Made by a program: the position numbers and the translations under genes. Shown piece by piece: positions 43,946 to 52,617 of a stretch of 64,000 nucleotides of DNA (position 1 is its first letter; each line of letters starts with the position of its first letter). Source of the DNA: RH-AL1 sp965249685 (lineage in GTDB: Bacteria; Pseudomonadota; Alphaproteobacteria; Rhizobiales; Beijerinckiaceae); the NCBI GenBank assembly GCA_965249685.1, contig CBDFMN010000003.1, positions 1,798,001 through 1,862,000 on the forward strand, in the 5' to 3' direction. The notes beneath the pieces were generated by a model that was not told the DNA's origin, searched no databases, and was given only the letters and a program-made list of their open reading frames with translations.

Positions 43946-44839
43946 ATGCTGCCACACACGTTCACCGCCGCTTCCTCGCCGACCGAGAGCGGGATATCAC
44001 GGGTCGCGCGCTTTGCGTCCGTTGCCCTGCTCCTCACGGCTCTTGGGCTTGCCGGTTGCGAGTCCACCAGCACCGTAACGAAGATGCGCGGCGCTGGCGT
44101 AGCCGAGATCGCCAACGAGACCCCGCAAGCGGCGTCGGACAACTTGGCCTCGCTTACCGAAGTCGTGAACCGAAACCCCAGCAGCGTCGAGGCTCTGACG
44201 ACGCGCGGCGTCGCCTACGCGAAGTTCGGCCGGTTCCAGGAGGCGATCGCCGACTTCAACCAGGCCATCCAGCTCGATCCCAATAGTGCCGCCGCTTTGA
44301 CGGATCGCGCCCTGGCCTACCGCCAGATCAACCGGAACGACACCGCGCTGAGCGACTTCAACCGCGCTATCACCGCCAACCCACGGCACGCACCCGCCTA
44401 TCTCGGCCGCGCCAATCTGGAGCGCGTGCAGGGGCACCTCGATGAGGCGAGGGCCGACCTCGACCAGGCGATCAAGCTGAACCCGGAGAGCGCCCAGGCC
44501 TTCCATGCGCGCGGCCTCATCTACCAGCGCGAGGGGAACCAAGCGATGGCCATCACCGACTTCGACAATGCGATCGACCGTGATCCGTTCGCGGGCGCAC
44601 CCTACCAGGCACGCGGCGAGAGCATGATGGCGATCGGCAAGAACGACCGCGCCGTCGAGGATTTCAACGCCGCGTTGAACGTGAACAATAAGAACGCCAG
44701 CGCCTGGGCCGGCCGCGGCGTGGCCTATGAGAAGATGGGTAAGCGCGGCGAGGCGGCCGAGGACTACCGACGCGCCCTCTCGCTCGATCCGGGCAACGCC
44801 ATCGCCAAGGATGGCACATCGCGCGTCAGCCGCGCTTGA
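43946..44839 (+). CDS. TPR repeat lipoprotein
   Basis: A 297-aa exported lipoprotein. The signal sequence ends in the lipobox L-G-L-A-G-C (Cys 38). Six to seven consecutive tetratricopeptide repeats follow, each with the pattern A-x-x-x-R-G-x-x-Y followed by A-I-A-D-F-N-Q-A-I-x-L-D-P. This 'DFxxAIxLxP' TPR lipoprotein is a common alphaproteobacterial type related in layout to NlpI. It is likely membrane-anchored and a protein-interaction scaffold; partners are unknown. It lies alone between rpsU and rplU. Confidence 0.9.
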   Translation: MLPHTFTAASSPTESGISRVARFASVALLLTALGLAGCESTSTVTKMRGAGVAEIANETPQAASDNLASLTEVVNRNPSSVEALTTRGVAYAKFGRFQEAIADFNQAIQLDPNSAAALTDRALAYRQINRNDTALSDFNRAITANPRHAPAYLGRANLERVQGHLDEARADLDQAIKLNPESAQAFHARGLIYQREGNQAMAITDFDNAIDRDPFAGAPYQARGESMMAIGKNDRAVEDFNAALNVNNKNASAWAGRGVAYEKMGKRGEAAEDYRRALSLDPGNAIAKDGTSRVSRA

Positions 44840-44931
44840 ACCAAGCCGCGTAGAGCGTCTGGACAACCCGGCAGCCGGCAAACCGACCTCGAGACAACGT
44901 GTTTGGAGGGTCGGCACGACCGCGGCGCGGA

Positions 44932-44960
44932 TTGACAACAACCGTTGCGCTGGCTAGCTT
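44932..44960 (+). promoter_or_regulatory. Sigma-70-type promoter for rplU-rpmA
   Basis: TTGACA at 44932-44937, a 17-base spacer and TAGCTT at 44955-44960. The -35 is a perfect consensus; the -10 is moderate. It lies 132 bases upstream of rplU in the only intergenic interval that can drive the ribosomal-protein pair, leaving a 5' leader of about 125 nt. Confidence 0.65.
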
Positions 44961-45092
44961 TCGCGCCTTCGCCCTATGCTATGGCAAGGCGTCAGCGCCA
45001 TGTCCAATGTTCGAGGCGAAGACACGACTGCAAAGAAGCTGGTCGCGCGCGGTGGTCCATCGCGGCAGACCAGCACGAACACGAGGATAACG

Positions 45093-45404
45093 ATGTTCGC
45101 AGTGATCAAAACAGGCGGCAAACAGTACAGTGTCGCACCCGAAGATACGATTACCGTCATGACCTTGGTTGGCGAGCCTGGGGATCGCGTGACGTTCGAC
45201 GTCATGATGATCGTCGATGAGAGCGAGACAAAAATCGGTGCGCCGTTTCTGGAGGGCATCAGCGTGACCGGGGAGATCGTGGCGCACGAGCGCGGCCCCA
45301 AGGTCATCGCGTTCAAGAAGCGCCGCCGACAGAACTCCAAGCGCAAGCGTGGCCATCGTCAGGACCTGACGACCGTCCGCATCACGCAGGTGGTCGCCGG
45401 CTGA
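45093..45404 (+). CDS. rplU: 50S ribosomal protein L21
   Basis: Large-subunit protein (103 aa) binding 23S rRNA. The start M-F-A-V-I-K-T-G-G-K-Q-Y-S-V and the C-terminal K-K-R-R-R-Q-N-S-K-R-K-R-G-H-R-Q are diagnostic. ATG 45093 follows GAGG; longer in-frame openings upstream belong to the leader. It is followed by rpmA, the usual L21-L27 pair, with a hairpin between them. Confidence 0.98.
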   Translation: MFAVIKTGGKQYSVAPEDTITVMTLVGEPGDRVTFDVMMIVDESETKIGAPFLEGISVTGEIVAHERGPKVIAFKKRRRQNSKRKRGHRQDLTTVRITQVVAG

Positions 45405-45406
45405 CA

Positions 45407-45434
45407 CTCGGTCGGGCACGTTTGCCCGACCGAG
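45407..45434 (+). terminator. 12-bp hairpin between rplU and rpmA
   Basis: CTCGGTCGGGCA (45407-45418) pairs perfectly with TGCCCGACCGAG (45423-45434) around loop CGTT, starting two bases after the rplU stop. No T tract follows. It could set the L21/L27 ratio by partial termination or protect the upstream mRNA from 3' decay. Confidence 0.65.
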
Positions 45435-45488
45435 ACCGTTTCACATCGATGGGGCCCGGCCACCTGGCGAGGGCTTTGGAGCAGGACT

Positions 45489-45761
45489 ATGGCACATAAG
45501 AAAGCGGGCGGCTCGTCCCGCAACGGCCGCGATTCCGACGGGCGCCGCCTTGGCGTCAAGAAGTTCGGCGGCGAGCGCGTCATCGGCGGCAATATCATTA
45601 TCCGTCAGCGCGGCACCACCTGGCACCCTGGCGCTAACGTCGGCATGGGTGTCGACCACACGCTGTTTGCGCTGCGAGAAGGCCACGTACAATTCATCAC
45701 CAAGGCCAATGGCCGTGCCTTCGTCTCCGTCATCGAGGCGAAAGCCCAGGCCGCCGAGTAA
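45489..45761 (+). CDS. rpmA: 50S ribosomal protein L27
   Basis: Large-subunit protein (90 aa) reaching toward the peptidyl-transferase centre. The N-terminal M-A-H-K-K-A-G-G-S-S-R-N-G-R-D-S and I-I-R-Q-R-G-T-T-W-H-P-G are invariant L27 features. ATG 45489 is preceded by a GGAG about 9 bases upstream. It is the second gene of the rplU-rpmA pair, 84 bases after rplU. Confidence 0.98.
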   Translation: MAHKKAGGSSRNGRDSDGRRLGVKKFGGERVIGGNIIIRQRGTTWHPGANVGMGVDHTLFALREGHVQFITKANGRAFVSVIEAKAQAAE

Positions 45762-45897
45762 GAGGTCGCGGGCTGCCCGGCGCGCGATCCGAAGAGGAGC
45801 GTGCCCCGGCATCGGTCGTCGCGCTCCGCTGTTTCCAGACAGTCGGGCTGAAGGGGGTGCAACGGCGCGCCTTCCTGCATCGGCGGAGCAACAGGCC

Positions 45898-46533
45898 TTG
45901 TTTCCAGACATCACCCGAGACGACATCTTCCGCCTGGAGACGCGGCGGCTTTGGCTGCGCTGGGTGCGAGCCTCCGACGCGCCAGGCATCGGTGCAATCG
46001 CAGGGCTTGCCCCCGTGGCGCAAATGACTTCGGCCATTCCGCACCCCTATCCGGTGGGTGAGGCGGAACGCTTTATCCTCAGCGCGCGCGCGGCGACAGC
46101 CAGCGGCCGCGCCCTCATTCTGGCCGTGACCCTTAAGAACAAGGCGCGGACGCTGATCGGTCTGGCGAGTGCGGAGGCGAACTCCTCACGCGAGATGGAG
46201 GTCGGCTACTTCATCGCGCCGACCTCCGCCGGCAAGGGCTTCGCGACCGAGGCACTTCTCGCCCTGCTCGACACCATCTTCAGCCTGACAGAAGTTCGGA
46301 CAGTTCTCGCCAAGAGCCGCATTATAAATCCCGCTTCGCGGCGCGTGCTGGAGAAATGCGGCTTCGCCTTTGCGGAGACGGCCCCTGCCGACATGCCGGC
46401 ACGCGGCGGCTTGCACCCGTGCGATCATTTCAAGCTGACCCGGCTCGGCTGGACGATCCGCGATCGGAACCGGCAAATGCCGACCATGGCCCATCAGCCG
46501 TTGCGCCACGACGAGCCTGGCCGCGCTGGTTAA
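45898..46533 (+). CDS. GNAT family N-acetyltransferase (RimJ/RimL type)
   Basis: A 211-aa acetyltransferase. I place the start at TTG 45898, nine bases after CGGAG, because no ATG or GTG gives a sensible N-terminus. From there the protein reads into L-E-T-R-R-L-W-L-R-W, the classic opening strand of RimJ/RimL-like GNATs. The acetyl-CoA loop is in the G-Y-F-I-A-P-T-S-A-G-K-G-F-A-T-E-A stretch, and N-P-A-S-R-R-V-L-E-K-C-G-F is the signature close to the end. The substrate may be a protein N-terminus or an antibiotic-like amine; not determinable. In many relatives this type of acetyltransferase follows rpmA. Confidence 0.85.
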   Translation: MFPDITRDDIFRLETRRLWLRWVRASDAPGIGAIAGLAPVAQMTSAIPHPYPVGEAERFILSARAATASGRALILAVTLKNKARTLIGLASAEANSSREMEVGYFIAPTSAGKGFATEALLALLDTIFSLTEVRTVLAKSRIINPASRRVLEKCGFAFAETAPADMPARGGLHPCDHFKLTRLGWTIRDRNRQMPTMAHQPLRHDEPGRAG

Positions 46534-46636
46534 GGCGGGATGCTGCCCTGATCCTGTGAGCAGCGGCATGCCTCCCCTCCAAATTCCATTGGGTGGACAG
46601 CGAAACCCGGCGAGAAGAGGTCTTCCCGACGGATCC

Positions 46637-47632
46637 TTAAAGCATGCTCGCCAGCACGCGGTCGGGCGGGCGATGGCCGTCCCAGAACGCGCGGATGTTG
46701 ATGATAACCTTGTCGCCCATGTCGATGCGGCCCTCCGTCGTCGCGGAGCCCATGTGCGGCAGCAGCGTTACTTTGCCAGCTTTGACGAGCCGCAGCAGCT
46801 TCGGCGAGACACTGGGCTCGTGCTCGAAGACGTCGAGCCCGGCGCCCGCGACCTCGCCCGCCTCGATCATGCGGGTGAGCGCGTTTTCGTCGATAACCTC
46901 GCCGCGCGCGGTGTTGATGAGAATGGCCTCTGGGCGCAGGTGCTTGAGGCGCCGCGCCGACAGGAGGTGATAGGTCGCCGGTGTATGCGGGCAATTGACG
47001 GAGACGATATCCATCCGGGCGAGCATCTGGTCGAGCGATTCCCAGTAGGTCGCCTCCAGCTTTTCCTCGATGGCGGGACTGAGGCGCCGCCGATTGTGGT
47101 AGTGGATCTGCAGGCCGAACGCGCGCGCGCGACGTGCGACAGCCTGACCGATCCGTCCCATGCCGACGATGCCGAGCCGCTTGCCGGTGATGCGCCGTCC
47201 AAGCATCCAGGTGGGCGACCAGCCGGTCCATTCCCCGCCGGGGATGGCGCCGGCGCCTTCGACGATCCGACGCGCCACGGCAAGGATCAGCGCCATGGTC
47301 ATATCCGCCGTGTCCTCCGTCAGAACCCCCGGCGTGTTCGTCACGGTGATGCCGCGCTCCAGCGCGGTTGGGATCGCGATGTTGTCGACGCCGTTGCCAA
47401 AATTGGCGATGAGCTGCAGCTGCGGTCCCGCTTCGCGGATCACTTCCGCATCGATGCGATCGGTCACCGTCGGCACGAGCACGTCGGCCTGCTGGACCGC
47501 CTCGATCAGCTGCGTGCGCGCCATTGGCTTGTCATCGATGTTCAGCCGTGTGTCGAACAACTCGCACATGCGCGTCTCGACGCGGTCCGGCAGGCGGCGG
47601 GTGATGATGACGAGCGGTTTTTTCTTGGCCAT
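46637..47632 (-). CDS. D-2-hydroxyacid dehydrogenase (glyoxylate/hydroxypyruvate reductase-like)
   Basis: NAD(P)H-dependent dehydrogenase of 331 codons' length. The Rossmann motif G-I-V-G-M-G-R-I-G-Q-A-V lies in the middle, after N-F-G-N-G-V-D-N-I. The catalytic set is Arg in N-T-A-R-G-E-V-I, Glu in L-D-V-F-E-H-E-P and His in L-P-H-M-G-S-A-T. A basic residue run (N-R-R-R) after the Rossmann beta-2 strand suggests NADPH preference, as in GhrB/GyaR-type enzymes. ATG 47632 is chosen for the family-like M-A-K-K-K-P start; Shine-Dalgarno is weak. Single gene, convergent with the GNAT gene. Confidence 0.93.
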   Translation of the reverse strand: MAKKKPLVIITRRLPDRVETRMCELFDTRLNIDDKPMARTQLIEAVQQADVLVPTVTDRIDAEVIREAGPQLQLIANFGNGVDNIAIPTALERGITVTNTPGVLTEDTADMTMALILAVARRIVEGAGAIPGGEWTGWSPTWMLGRRITGKRLGIVGMGRIGQAVARRARAFGLQIHYHNRRRLSPAIEEKLEATYWESLDQMLARMDIVSVNCPHTPATYHLLSARRLKHLRPEAILINTARGEVIDENALTRMIEAGEVAGAGLDVFEHEPSVSPKLLRLVKAGKVTLLPHMGSATTEGRIDMGDKVIINIRAFWDGHRPPDRVLASML

Positions 47633-47828
47633 GATCCCAGGTTCTCGAGCCGCCGTCACAAAGCTGCCAAGCCGCGTAAAGATCGGGCACCTTCACCCGG
47701 CCTTAAGGATACCGCGCCAACAAAGGCAGGCGGCGGCCATGCCGCGCTCTCTACCAGATGGTGCTTCAAAGACAAGAACCGCGGGGTGGGATGGCTCGGT
47801 GACAGAGGCAGGCGAAGGACTGACGGGA

Positions 47829-48389
47829 ATGGATGATGGCGCCCCGCGTGCGAAGAGATCTCTGAGGCGGCTCGTGCTCGCGATCGGCGCTGCGCTGGCC
47901 GGCTTGGCTCTTGACGCCTCGATGGTCGCGGCAGACCAGGTGGGGACGGCGAGCGGCCTGCCCGTGCCGCGCTACGTCAGCCTGAAGTCGGATCGTGTCA
48001 ACCTGCGCGAAGGACCGGCCAAGGACCACCGCACGACCTGGATCTTTCAACGCGCCGGCCTCCCTGTCGAGATCACCGCGGAGTTCGAGACATGGCGGAA
48101 GGTGCGGGACTCCGAAGGTTCCGAGGGCTGGGTCCTGCACTCGCTCCTGTCGGGGCGGCGTACCGGACTTGTGACGCCCTGGAAGAAGGACGCGAAGGAC
48201 GGGGCGGCGGCGGTACTATACGGCAAGCCTGATTCCAGCGCTGCGCCGATCGCGCAGTTGCAGCCCGGCGTGCTTGCCAATATTCGCTCTTGCGACAAAA
48301 CTTGGTGCCGCATCAACGGCGAAGGCTTCGACGGCTTCGTCCACCAGGCGGAACTGTGGGGCGTCTACCCCAACGAGGTCATCGAGTAG
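47829..48389 (+). CDS. Exported protein with two bacterial SH3 domains
   Basis: A 186-aa protein with a basic N-terminus, a hydrophobic segment (L-V-L-A-I-G-A-A-L-A-G-L-A-L) and cleavage near V-A-A. Two SH3_4-type domains follow: S-D-R-V-N-L-R-E-G-P ... W-R-K-V-R-D-S-E-G-S-E-G-W-V, then a second with Y-G-K-P ... T-W-C-R-I-N-G-E-G-F-D-G-F-V. This is the common Hyphomicrobiales 'SH3 domain-containing' periplasmic protein found beside irr or a 2-hydroxyacid dehydrogenase. Probably binds peptidoglycan or a partner protein. Its last 11 bases overlap the end of the convergent irr gene. Confidence 0.87.
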   Translation: MDDGAPRAKRSLRRLVLAIGAALAGLALDASMVAADQVGTASGLPVPRYVSLKSDRVNLREGPAKDHRTTWIFQRAGLPVEITAEFETWRKVRDSEGSEGWVLHSLLSGRRTGLVTPWKKDAKDGAAAVLYGKPDSSAAPIAQLQPGVLANIRSCDKTWCRINGEGFDGFVHQAELWGVYPNEVIE

Positions 48390-48897
48390 AGGCCGGCGCC
48401 TTCAGCTTAGGACGCAGGCGCACGACCACGTCGATCGCGGCAATCTCCATGCCCTCCGGCAGGTCCGGCACGACGGTACGGTCGATCGTCAAGGCCGGAA
48501 TGTCGATCAGCGCGTTCGTGCCTTCGACGAGGAAGTGGTGGTGGTCGGTGACGTTGGTGTCGTAATACACCTTGCTACCGTCGACGGCGACCTCCCGCAG
48601 CAGGCCGGCTTCCGTGAAAACGTGGAGCCCGTTGTAGACGGTCGCGAGCGAGACCGGCACACGCAGCTCCTGCGCCTCTTCATAAAGCTTCTCAGCCGTC
48701 AGGTGGCGGTCGCCCTTGGCGAAGAGCAACAGCCCGAGCGCCATACGCTGTCGGGTCGGCCGCAGACCCGATTCCTTGAGCTTCGCCCGCAGCGCATGGA
48801 CAGGGCAGCCGGCCATCATCGCGTCGAGGCGACCCTGGGCAGTTCGTTCCAGCGGCTTGGCAGGCGGCGCAGATCGTGTCGACGTGAGATCGGTCAT
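48379..48897 (-). CDS. irr: Iron response regulator Irr (Fur family)
   Basis: A 172-aa Fur-family transcription regulator. In rhizobia and relatives Irr senses heme status and controls heme synthesis and iron uptake/storage genes. The DNA-binding winged helix is seen as G-L-R-P-T-R-Q-R-M-A-L then V-P-V-S-L-A-T-V-Y-N. Irr-specific features are a Cys-Pro heme regulatory motif (G-C-P-V-H, Cys 31) and the H-H-H-F metal/heme site after D-T-N-V-T-D. ATG 48897 has GAAGA upstream; three further in-frame ATGs lie within 24 bases. Divergent from fabA across about 244 bases, an arrangement often kept in Hyphomicrobiales. Confidence 0.95.
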   Translation of the reverse strand: MTDLTSTRSAPPAKPLERTAQGRLDAMMAGCPVHALRAKLKESGLRPTRQRMALGLLLFAKGDRHLTAEKLYEEAQELRVPVSLATVYNGLHVFTEAGLLREVAVDGSKVYYDTNVTDHHHFLVEGTNALIDIPALTIDRTVVPDLPEGMEIAAIDVVVRLRPKLKAPASTR

Positions 48898-49141
48898 GTT
48901 TGTCTTCATCAGGCGCATCATTGGCGCAGTCTGTTCGTGGATCAAGGTATAGAGTTCGCGTGCGGGCTCCGCAAGCGCGAGCACTCCGGGACGGTCAAGC
49001 TGAGAATGGTTCAAGACCGGGATCGTCGCGGCCATCGCGACGCCGCAAGGCGCTTCCGGTCCCGCAACCCCTGTGCTAAGAGCCCGCGCTGAAGCGCCAC
49101 AGGAGCTCGAAGCTCTCGGGCTCGACCATACGAAAGTTTCC

Positions 49142-49672
49142 ATGACGATGAGCGAGCGCCGCTCCGACTTCTCCTACGAAGACCTGCTGTCCTGCGGCCG
49201 CGGCGAACTGTTTGGCGCCGGCAACGCGCAGCTGCCGCTGCCGCCGATGCTGATGTTCGACAAGATCACTGAGATCGCGGAGGACGGCGGCCCGGCCGGC
49301 AAGGGCCATGTCCGCGCGGAACTCGCAGTCAAGCCCGACCTGTGGTTCTTCGGCTGCCATTTCAAGAACGATCCGGTGATGCCCGGCTGCCTTGGCCTCG
49401 ATTCGCTGTGGCAAATGCTGGGCTTCTATCTCGGCTGGCTCGGCCTGCCCGGCCGCGGTCGCGCACTCGGCGTGGGCGAGGTGAAGTTCAGCGAGCAGGT
49501 GCTGCCGAGCGTCAAGCGCGTCGTCTACGGTGTCGACCTGAAGCGAGTGTTCAAGACCAAGCTGGTGCTGGGCATTGCCGATGGCTGGCTGGAGGCGGAC
49601 GGGACGCGCATCTACGAGGCCAAGGATCTGCGCGTCGGTCTGTTCCAGGCGCCCGCCGCGACGCCGGTCTGA
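49142..49672 (+). CDS. fabA: 3-hydroxydecanoyl-ACP dehydratase/isomerase FabA
   Basis: Cytoplasmic enzyme (176 aa) that dehydrates 3-hydroxydecanoyl-ACP and isomerises trans-2 to cis-3-decenoyl-ACP, the branch to unsaturated fatty acids. The hot-dog fold active site is W-F-F-G-C-H-F-K-N-D (His 73) and P-G-C-L-G-L-D-S-L (Asp 87), the same 14-residue spacing as E. coli His70/Asp84. ATG 49142 is used; ATG 49148 is an alternative. It heads a fabA-fabB-fabI operon. Confidence 0.97.
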   Translation: MTMSERRSDFSYEDLLSCGRGELFGAGNAQLPLPPMLMFDKITEIAEDGGPAGKGHVRAELAVKPDLWFFGCHFKNDPVMPGCLGLDSLWQMLGFYLGWLGLPGRGRALGVGEVKFSEQVLPSVKRVVYGVDLKRVFKTKLVLGIADGWLEADGTRIYEAKDLRVGLFQAPAATPV

Positions 49673-49742
49673 GCCAGCTTTCGACCTCGCGGGTCCGCGA
49701 GGCCTCTGCCGGGGCCCGAAGCCGCGGCCATTGGAGATCCGA

Positions 49743-50966
49743 ATGAGACGTGTCGTCGTCACCGGCATGGGGATCGTATCCTCTATCGGTAACTCCACGC
49801 AGGAGGTGCTCGCGTCGCTGCGCGAGGCCAAGTCGGGCATCGTCCACGCACCGGCCTTTCAGGAACTTGGGTTCCGCTCGCAGGTCTACGGCACGCCGAC
49901 GCTCCAGGCGGAGGGCGTCGTCGACCGGCGCGCGATGCGCTTTCACGGCGGCGGCACCGCATGGGCGCATGTGGCAATGGAACAGGCGATCGCCGATTCT
50001 GGCCTCGGCCCGGACGAGGTCTCCCATCCGCGCACCGGGATCGTCGTCGGCTCGGGCGGGCCTTCCACCCGCTCCATCGTCGAGGCGGCGGAGACCACGC
50101 GGACCAAGGGCCCCAAGCGCGTCGGCCCCTTCGCCGTGCCCAAGGCCATGTCCTCGGGAGTCTCGGCAACGCTCGCCACCTGGTTCAAGATCAAGGGCGC
50201 GAACTATTCGATCTCGTCCGCCTGTGCGACGTCCAACCATTGCATCGGCAATGCCACCGAGATGATCCAGTACGGCAAGCAGGATGTCATGTTCGCCGGC
50301 GGCTGCGAGGAGCTCGACTGGACGCTGTCGGTGCTTTTCGACGCGATGGGCGCGATGTCCTCCGACTACAACGACCGTCCTTCCGTCGCCTCGCGCGCCT
50401 ACGACAAGAACCGCGACGGCTTCGTTATCGCGGGCGGCGCCGGCATACTGGTTCTCGAGGATTATGAGCGGGCGAAGGCGCGCGGCGCGCGCATCTACGG
50501 AGAGATCGCCGGCTACGGCCTGACGTCCGACGGTTACGACATGGTCCAGCCCTCCGGAGAAGGCGCGGAGCGCTGCATGCGCATGGCATTGGAAGGCGTC
50601 AGGGCGCCCATCGGCTACATCAACCCGCATGCGACCTCCACCCCGGTCGGCGACGCGCGCGAGATCGAGGCGATCCGCGCCGTCTTCGGGTCGGGCAACG
50701 CCGCGCCGCCGATTGCCGCGACCAAGTCGCTAACCGGCCATTCGCTCGGCGCCACCGGCGTGCAGGAAGCTATCTATTGCCTCCTGATGATGAACAACGG
50801 CTTCATCTGCGAGAGCGCGCATATCGACGAGATCGACCCCGCCTTTGCCGACATGGACATCGTGCGCGAGCGCCGCGACGGCCTGCAACTTGGCGTTGTC
50901 CTATCGAACTCCTTCGGCTTCGGCGGCACGAACGCGACGCTCGTACTGCAGCACGTCGATGTCTGA
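49743..50966 (+). CDS. fabB: Beta-ketoacyl-ACP synthase I FabB
   Basis: Condensing enzyme (407 aa) elongating cis-unsaturated acyl-ACPs made by FabA. The nucleophile is in S-S-A-C-A-T-S-N (Cys 161), with histidines in N-P-H-A-T-S-T-P (about 296) and T-G-H-S-L-G-A-T-G (about 331), and a glycine-rich end F-G-F-G-G-T-N-A. ATG 49743 has GGAG six bases upstream. Pairing with fabA marks it as FabB and not FabF. Its end overlaps fabI by 8 bases. Confidence 0.97.
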   Translation: MRRVVVTGMGIVSSIGNSTQEVLASLREAKSGIVHAPAFQELGFRSQVYGTPTLQAEGVVDRRAMRFHGGGTAWAHVAMEQAIADSGLGPDEVSHPRTGIVVGSGGPSTRSIVEAAETTRTKGPKRVGPFAVPKAMSSGVSATLATWFKIKGANYSISSACATSNHCIGNATEMIQYGKQDVMFAGGCEELDWTLSVLFDAMGAMSSDYNDRPSVASRAYDKNRDGFVIAGGAGILVLEDYERAKARGARIYGEIAGYGLTSDGYDMVQPSGEGAERCMRMALEGVRAPIGYINPHATSTPVGDAREIEAIRAVFGSGNAAPPIAATKSLTGHSLGATGVQEAIYCLLMMNNGFICESAHIDEIDPAFADMDIVRERRDGLQLGVVLSNSFGFGGTNATLVLQHVDV

Positions 50967-51810
50967 GGAGCACGCTATCGTGTCCGGGGCGCTGATGGCC
51001 GGCAAGCGCGGCCTCATCATGGGCGTTGCCAACGACCATTCCATCGCCTGGGGTATCGCCAAGGCGGTGCACGCGCAGGGCGCGAACGTCGCTTTCACCT
51101 ATCAGGGCGAGGCGCTCGGCAAGCGCGTCAAGCCGCTGGCGGCGAAGCTCGGCTCGACCCTCGTGCTACCGTGCGACGTCGAGGACCTCGCCTCGCTCGA
51201 CGCCGTCTTCGCGCAAGTCGCCGACACTTGGGGACGCCTCGACTTCGTGGTCCATTGCATCGCCTACTCCGCCAAAAACGAGCTGAAGGGACGCTACGCC
51301 GACACGAGCCGCGAGAATTTTACGCGCACCATGCTGATCTCCGCCTTCTCGTTCACGGAAGTCGCGAAGCGGGCGGCGGCGCTGATGGAGGCGGGCGGCA
51401 GCCTCGTCACGCTCTCCTATGGCGGCGCAACGCGCGTCATGCCCAACTACAACGTCATGGGGGTCGCCAAGGCGGCGCTGGAGGCGGGCGTACGCTATCT
51501 TGCCGCCGACTACGGCGCGAGCGGCATCCGCGTCAACGCCATCTCCGCCGGGCCGATCCGCACGCTGGCCGGGGCCGGCATCACCGACGCCCGCGTCATG
51601 TTCAACTATCAACGGGCGCACGCTCCGCTGCGCCGGACAGTGACGATCGAGGACGTCGGCGGCTCCGCGCTCTATCTGCTATCCGACCTGTCGCGCGGCG
51701 TCACCGGCGAGATCCATTACGTGGATGCAGGCTACAACACCATCTCCATGCCCCACCCGGACGATCTCAAGGGCACCGAGGCAGCCTCGCGCGAGAATGC
51801 CGCGGACTAG
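50959..51810 (+). CDS. fabI: Enoyl-ACP reductase FabI
   Basis: NADH-dependent enoyl-ACP reductase (283 aa), the last step of each elongation cycle and the target of triclosan. The nucleotide site is G-L-I-M-G-V-A-N-D-H-S-I-A-W-G. The FabI-type catalytic pattern is Y-N-V-M-G-V-A-K (Tyr 164, Lys 171, seven apart), and A-G-P-I-R-T-L-A is the substrate-binding loop. ATG 50959 lies inside the fabB end, so translation is coupled. The N-terminus has about ten more residues than E. coli FabI. Confidence 0.96.
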   Translation: MSEEHAIVSGALMAGKRGLIMGVANDHSIAWGIAKAVHAQGANVAFTYQGEALGKRVKPLAAKLGSTLVLPCDVEDLASLDAVFAQVADTWGRLDFVVHCIAYSAKNELKGRYADTSRENFTRTMLISAFSFTEVAKRAAALMEAGGSLVTLSYGGATRVMPNYNVMGVAKAALEAGVRYLAADYGASGIRVNAISAGPIRTLAGAGITDARVMFNYQRAHAPLRRTVTIEDVGGSALYLLSDLSRGVTGEIHYVDAGYNTISMPHPDDLKGTEAASRENAAD

Positions 51811-51831
51811 CTTCCGACTGGGTGCCGCTGC

Positions 51832-52617
51832 CTAAAGCTTCTTCAGGGACAGGCTCTTCCCTTCGTTCGCGTCCTTCAGCCAGGACCCGTCCACCTGCTT
51901 GTCGAGGTGAGTGACGTGGCCGGCCTTGGCGGACAGCACGAGGCGGCCGTTGACAATCTGCCAGGCGCTCGGGTCGAACACGACGATACCCTGGTCGCGA
52001 CAAGCCGGCGCGAGCGCTGCGCGGGCACCGCCTTTGACCCGCGTCTTGTCGTCAAGCGTCAGCATGCAGCCGGTGTCATGCGTCTTGTCGCGCAGGATGG
52101 CGTAGCGGCCGGCCATGTCGTTCATACGTTCCGGCGGCGCGGTTTTGGCGTTGTGCGTCGCCGTCACATCGATTTTGGCAGCGGACGCAACGACCGCCTC
52201 GTCCGCCGTCGCTCTACGGCCGGCTGCCGCGACATGGGTCATCTTGTAGACCGCGCCATCTGCGCCCTGGACCGCGAAGGCTTCGCCATCAGCGGCAAGG
52301 GTGAGGACCGTGCCGCCGGCAGGATCGCTGAGTCCGATATGCGCCGGGTCGCTCAAGGTCCAGCGCCCGACTCGCGCCAGGACCGGCATCGTGCGGCGGC
52401 AGGCACCGGGCACAGCCGCGAAATAGTCACCCTTGTCCGACCGCCCAGCGCTCAAGGTGATGCGGCACGGTCTCGCGCCTCCTTCCTGCGCGAAATCCCA
52501 CTGGCCGACGAGGTCTGTGAGCGAGTTGGCGGCGGCCAGTCCGGAAACTGGAGTGCCGAAGAGCGCCAGAAGCGTGGTTCCGCAGCCCAGGACACGAAGG
52601 AGGGAAAACGTGGGCAT
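51832..52617 (-). CDS. Tandem AprI/Inh-like protease-inhibitor domain protein, exported
   Basis: A 261-aa secreted protein. ATG 52617 has GGAG eight bases upstream and a signal peptide ending around V-S-G-L-A-A. Two Inh-like beta-barrels are visible: first L-V-G-Q-W-D-F-A-Q-E-G-G-A-R-P-C-R-I-T-L (about residues 33-125), then M-A-G-R-Y-A-I-L-R-D with G-C-M-L-T-L-D (about 165-255). Each has the paired cysteines of the AprI/Inh fold, whose founding members inhibit extracellular serralysin metalloproteases. No serralysin is visible here, so inhibition of a protease elsewhere, or another role, is inferred. Convergent with fabI, 21 bases away. Confidence 0.75.
   Translation of the reverse strand: MPTFSLLRVLGCGTTLLALFGTPVSGLAAANSLTDLVGQWDFAQEGGARPCRITLSAGRSDKGDYFAAVPGACRRTMPVLARVGRWTLSDPAHIGLSDPAGGTVLTLAADGEAFAVQGADGAVYKMTHVAAAGRRATADEAVVASAAKIDVTATHNAKTAPPERMNDMAGRYAILRDKTHDTGCMLTLDDKTRVKGGARAALAPACRDQGIVVFDPSAWQIVNGRLVLSAKAGHVTHLDKQVDGSWLKDANEGKSLSLKKL

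Noticed and set aside
46556..47836. 426-codon plus-strand frame opposite the 2-hydroxyacid dehydrogenase
   Set aside because: Antisense shadow; all catalytic motifs are on the minus strand.
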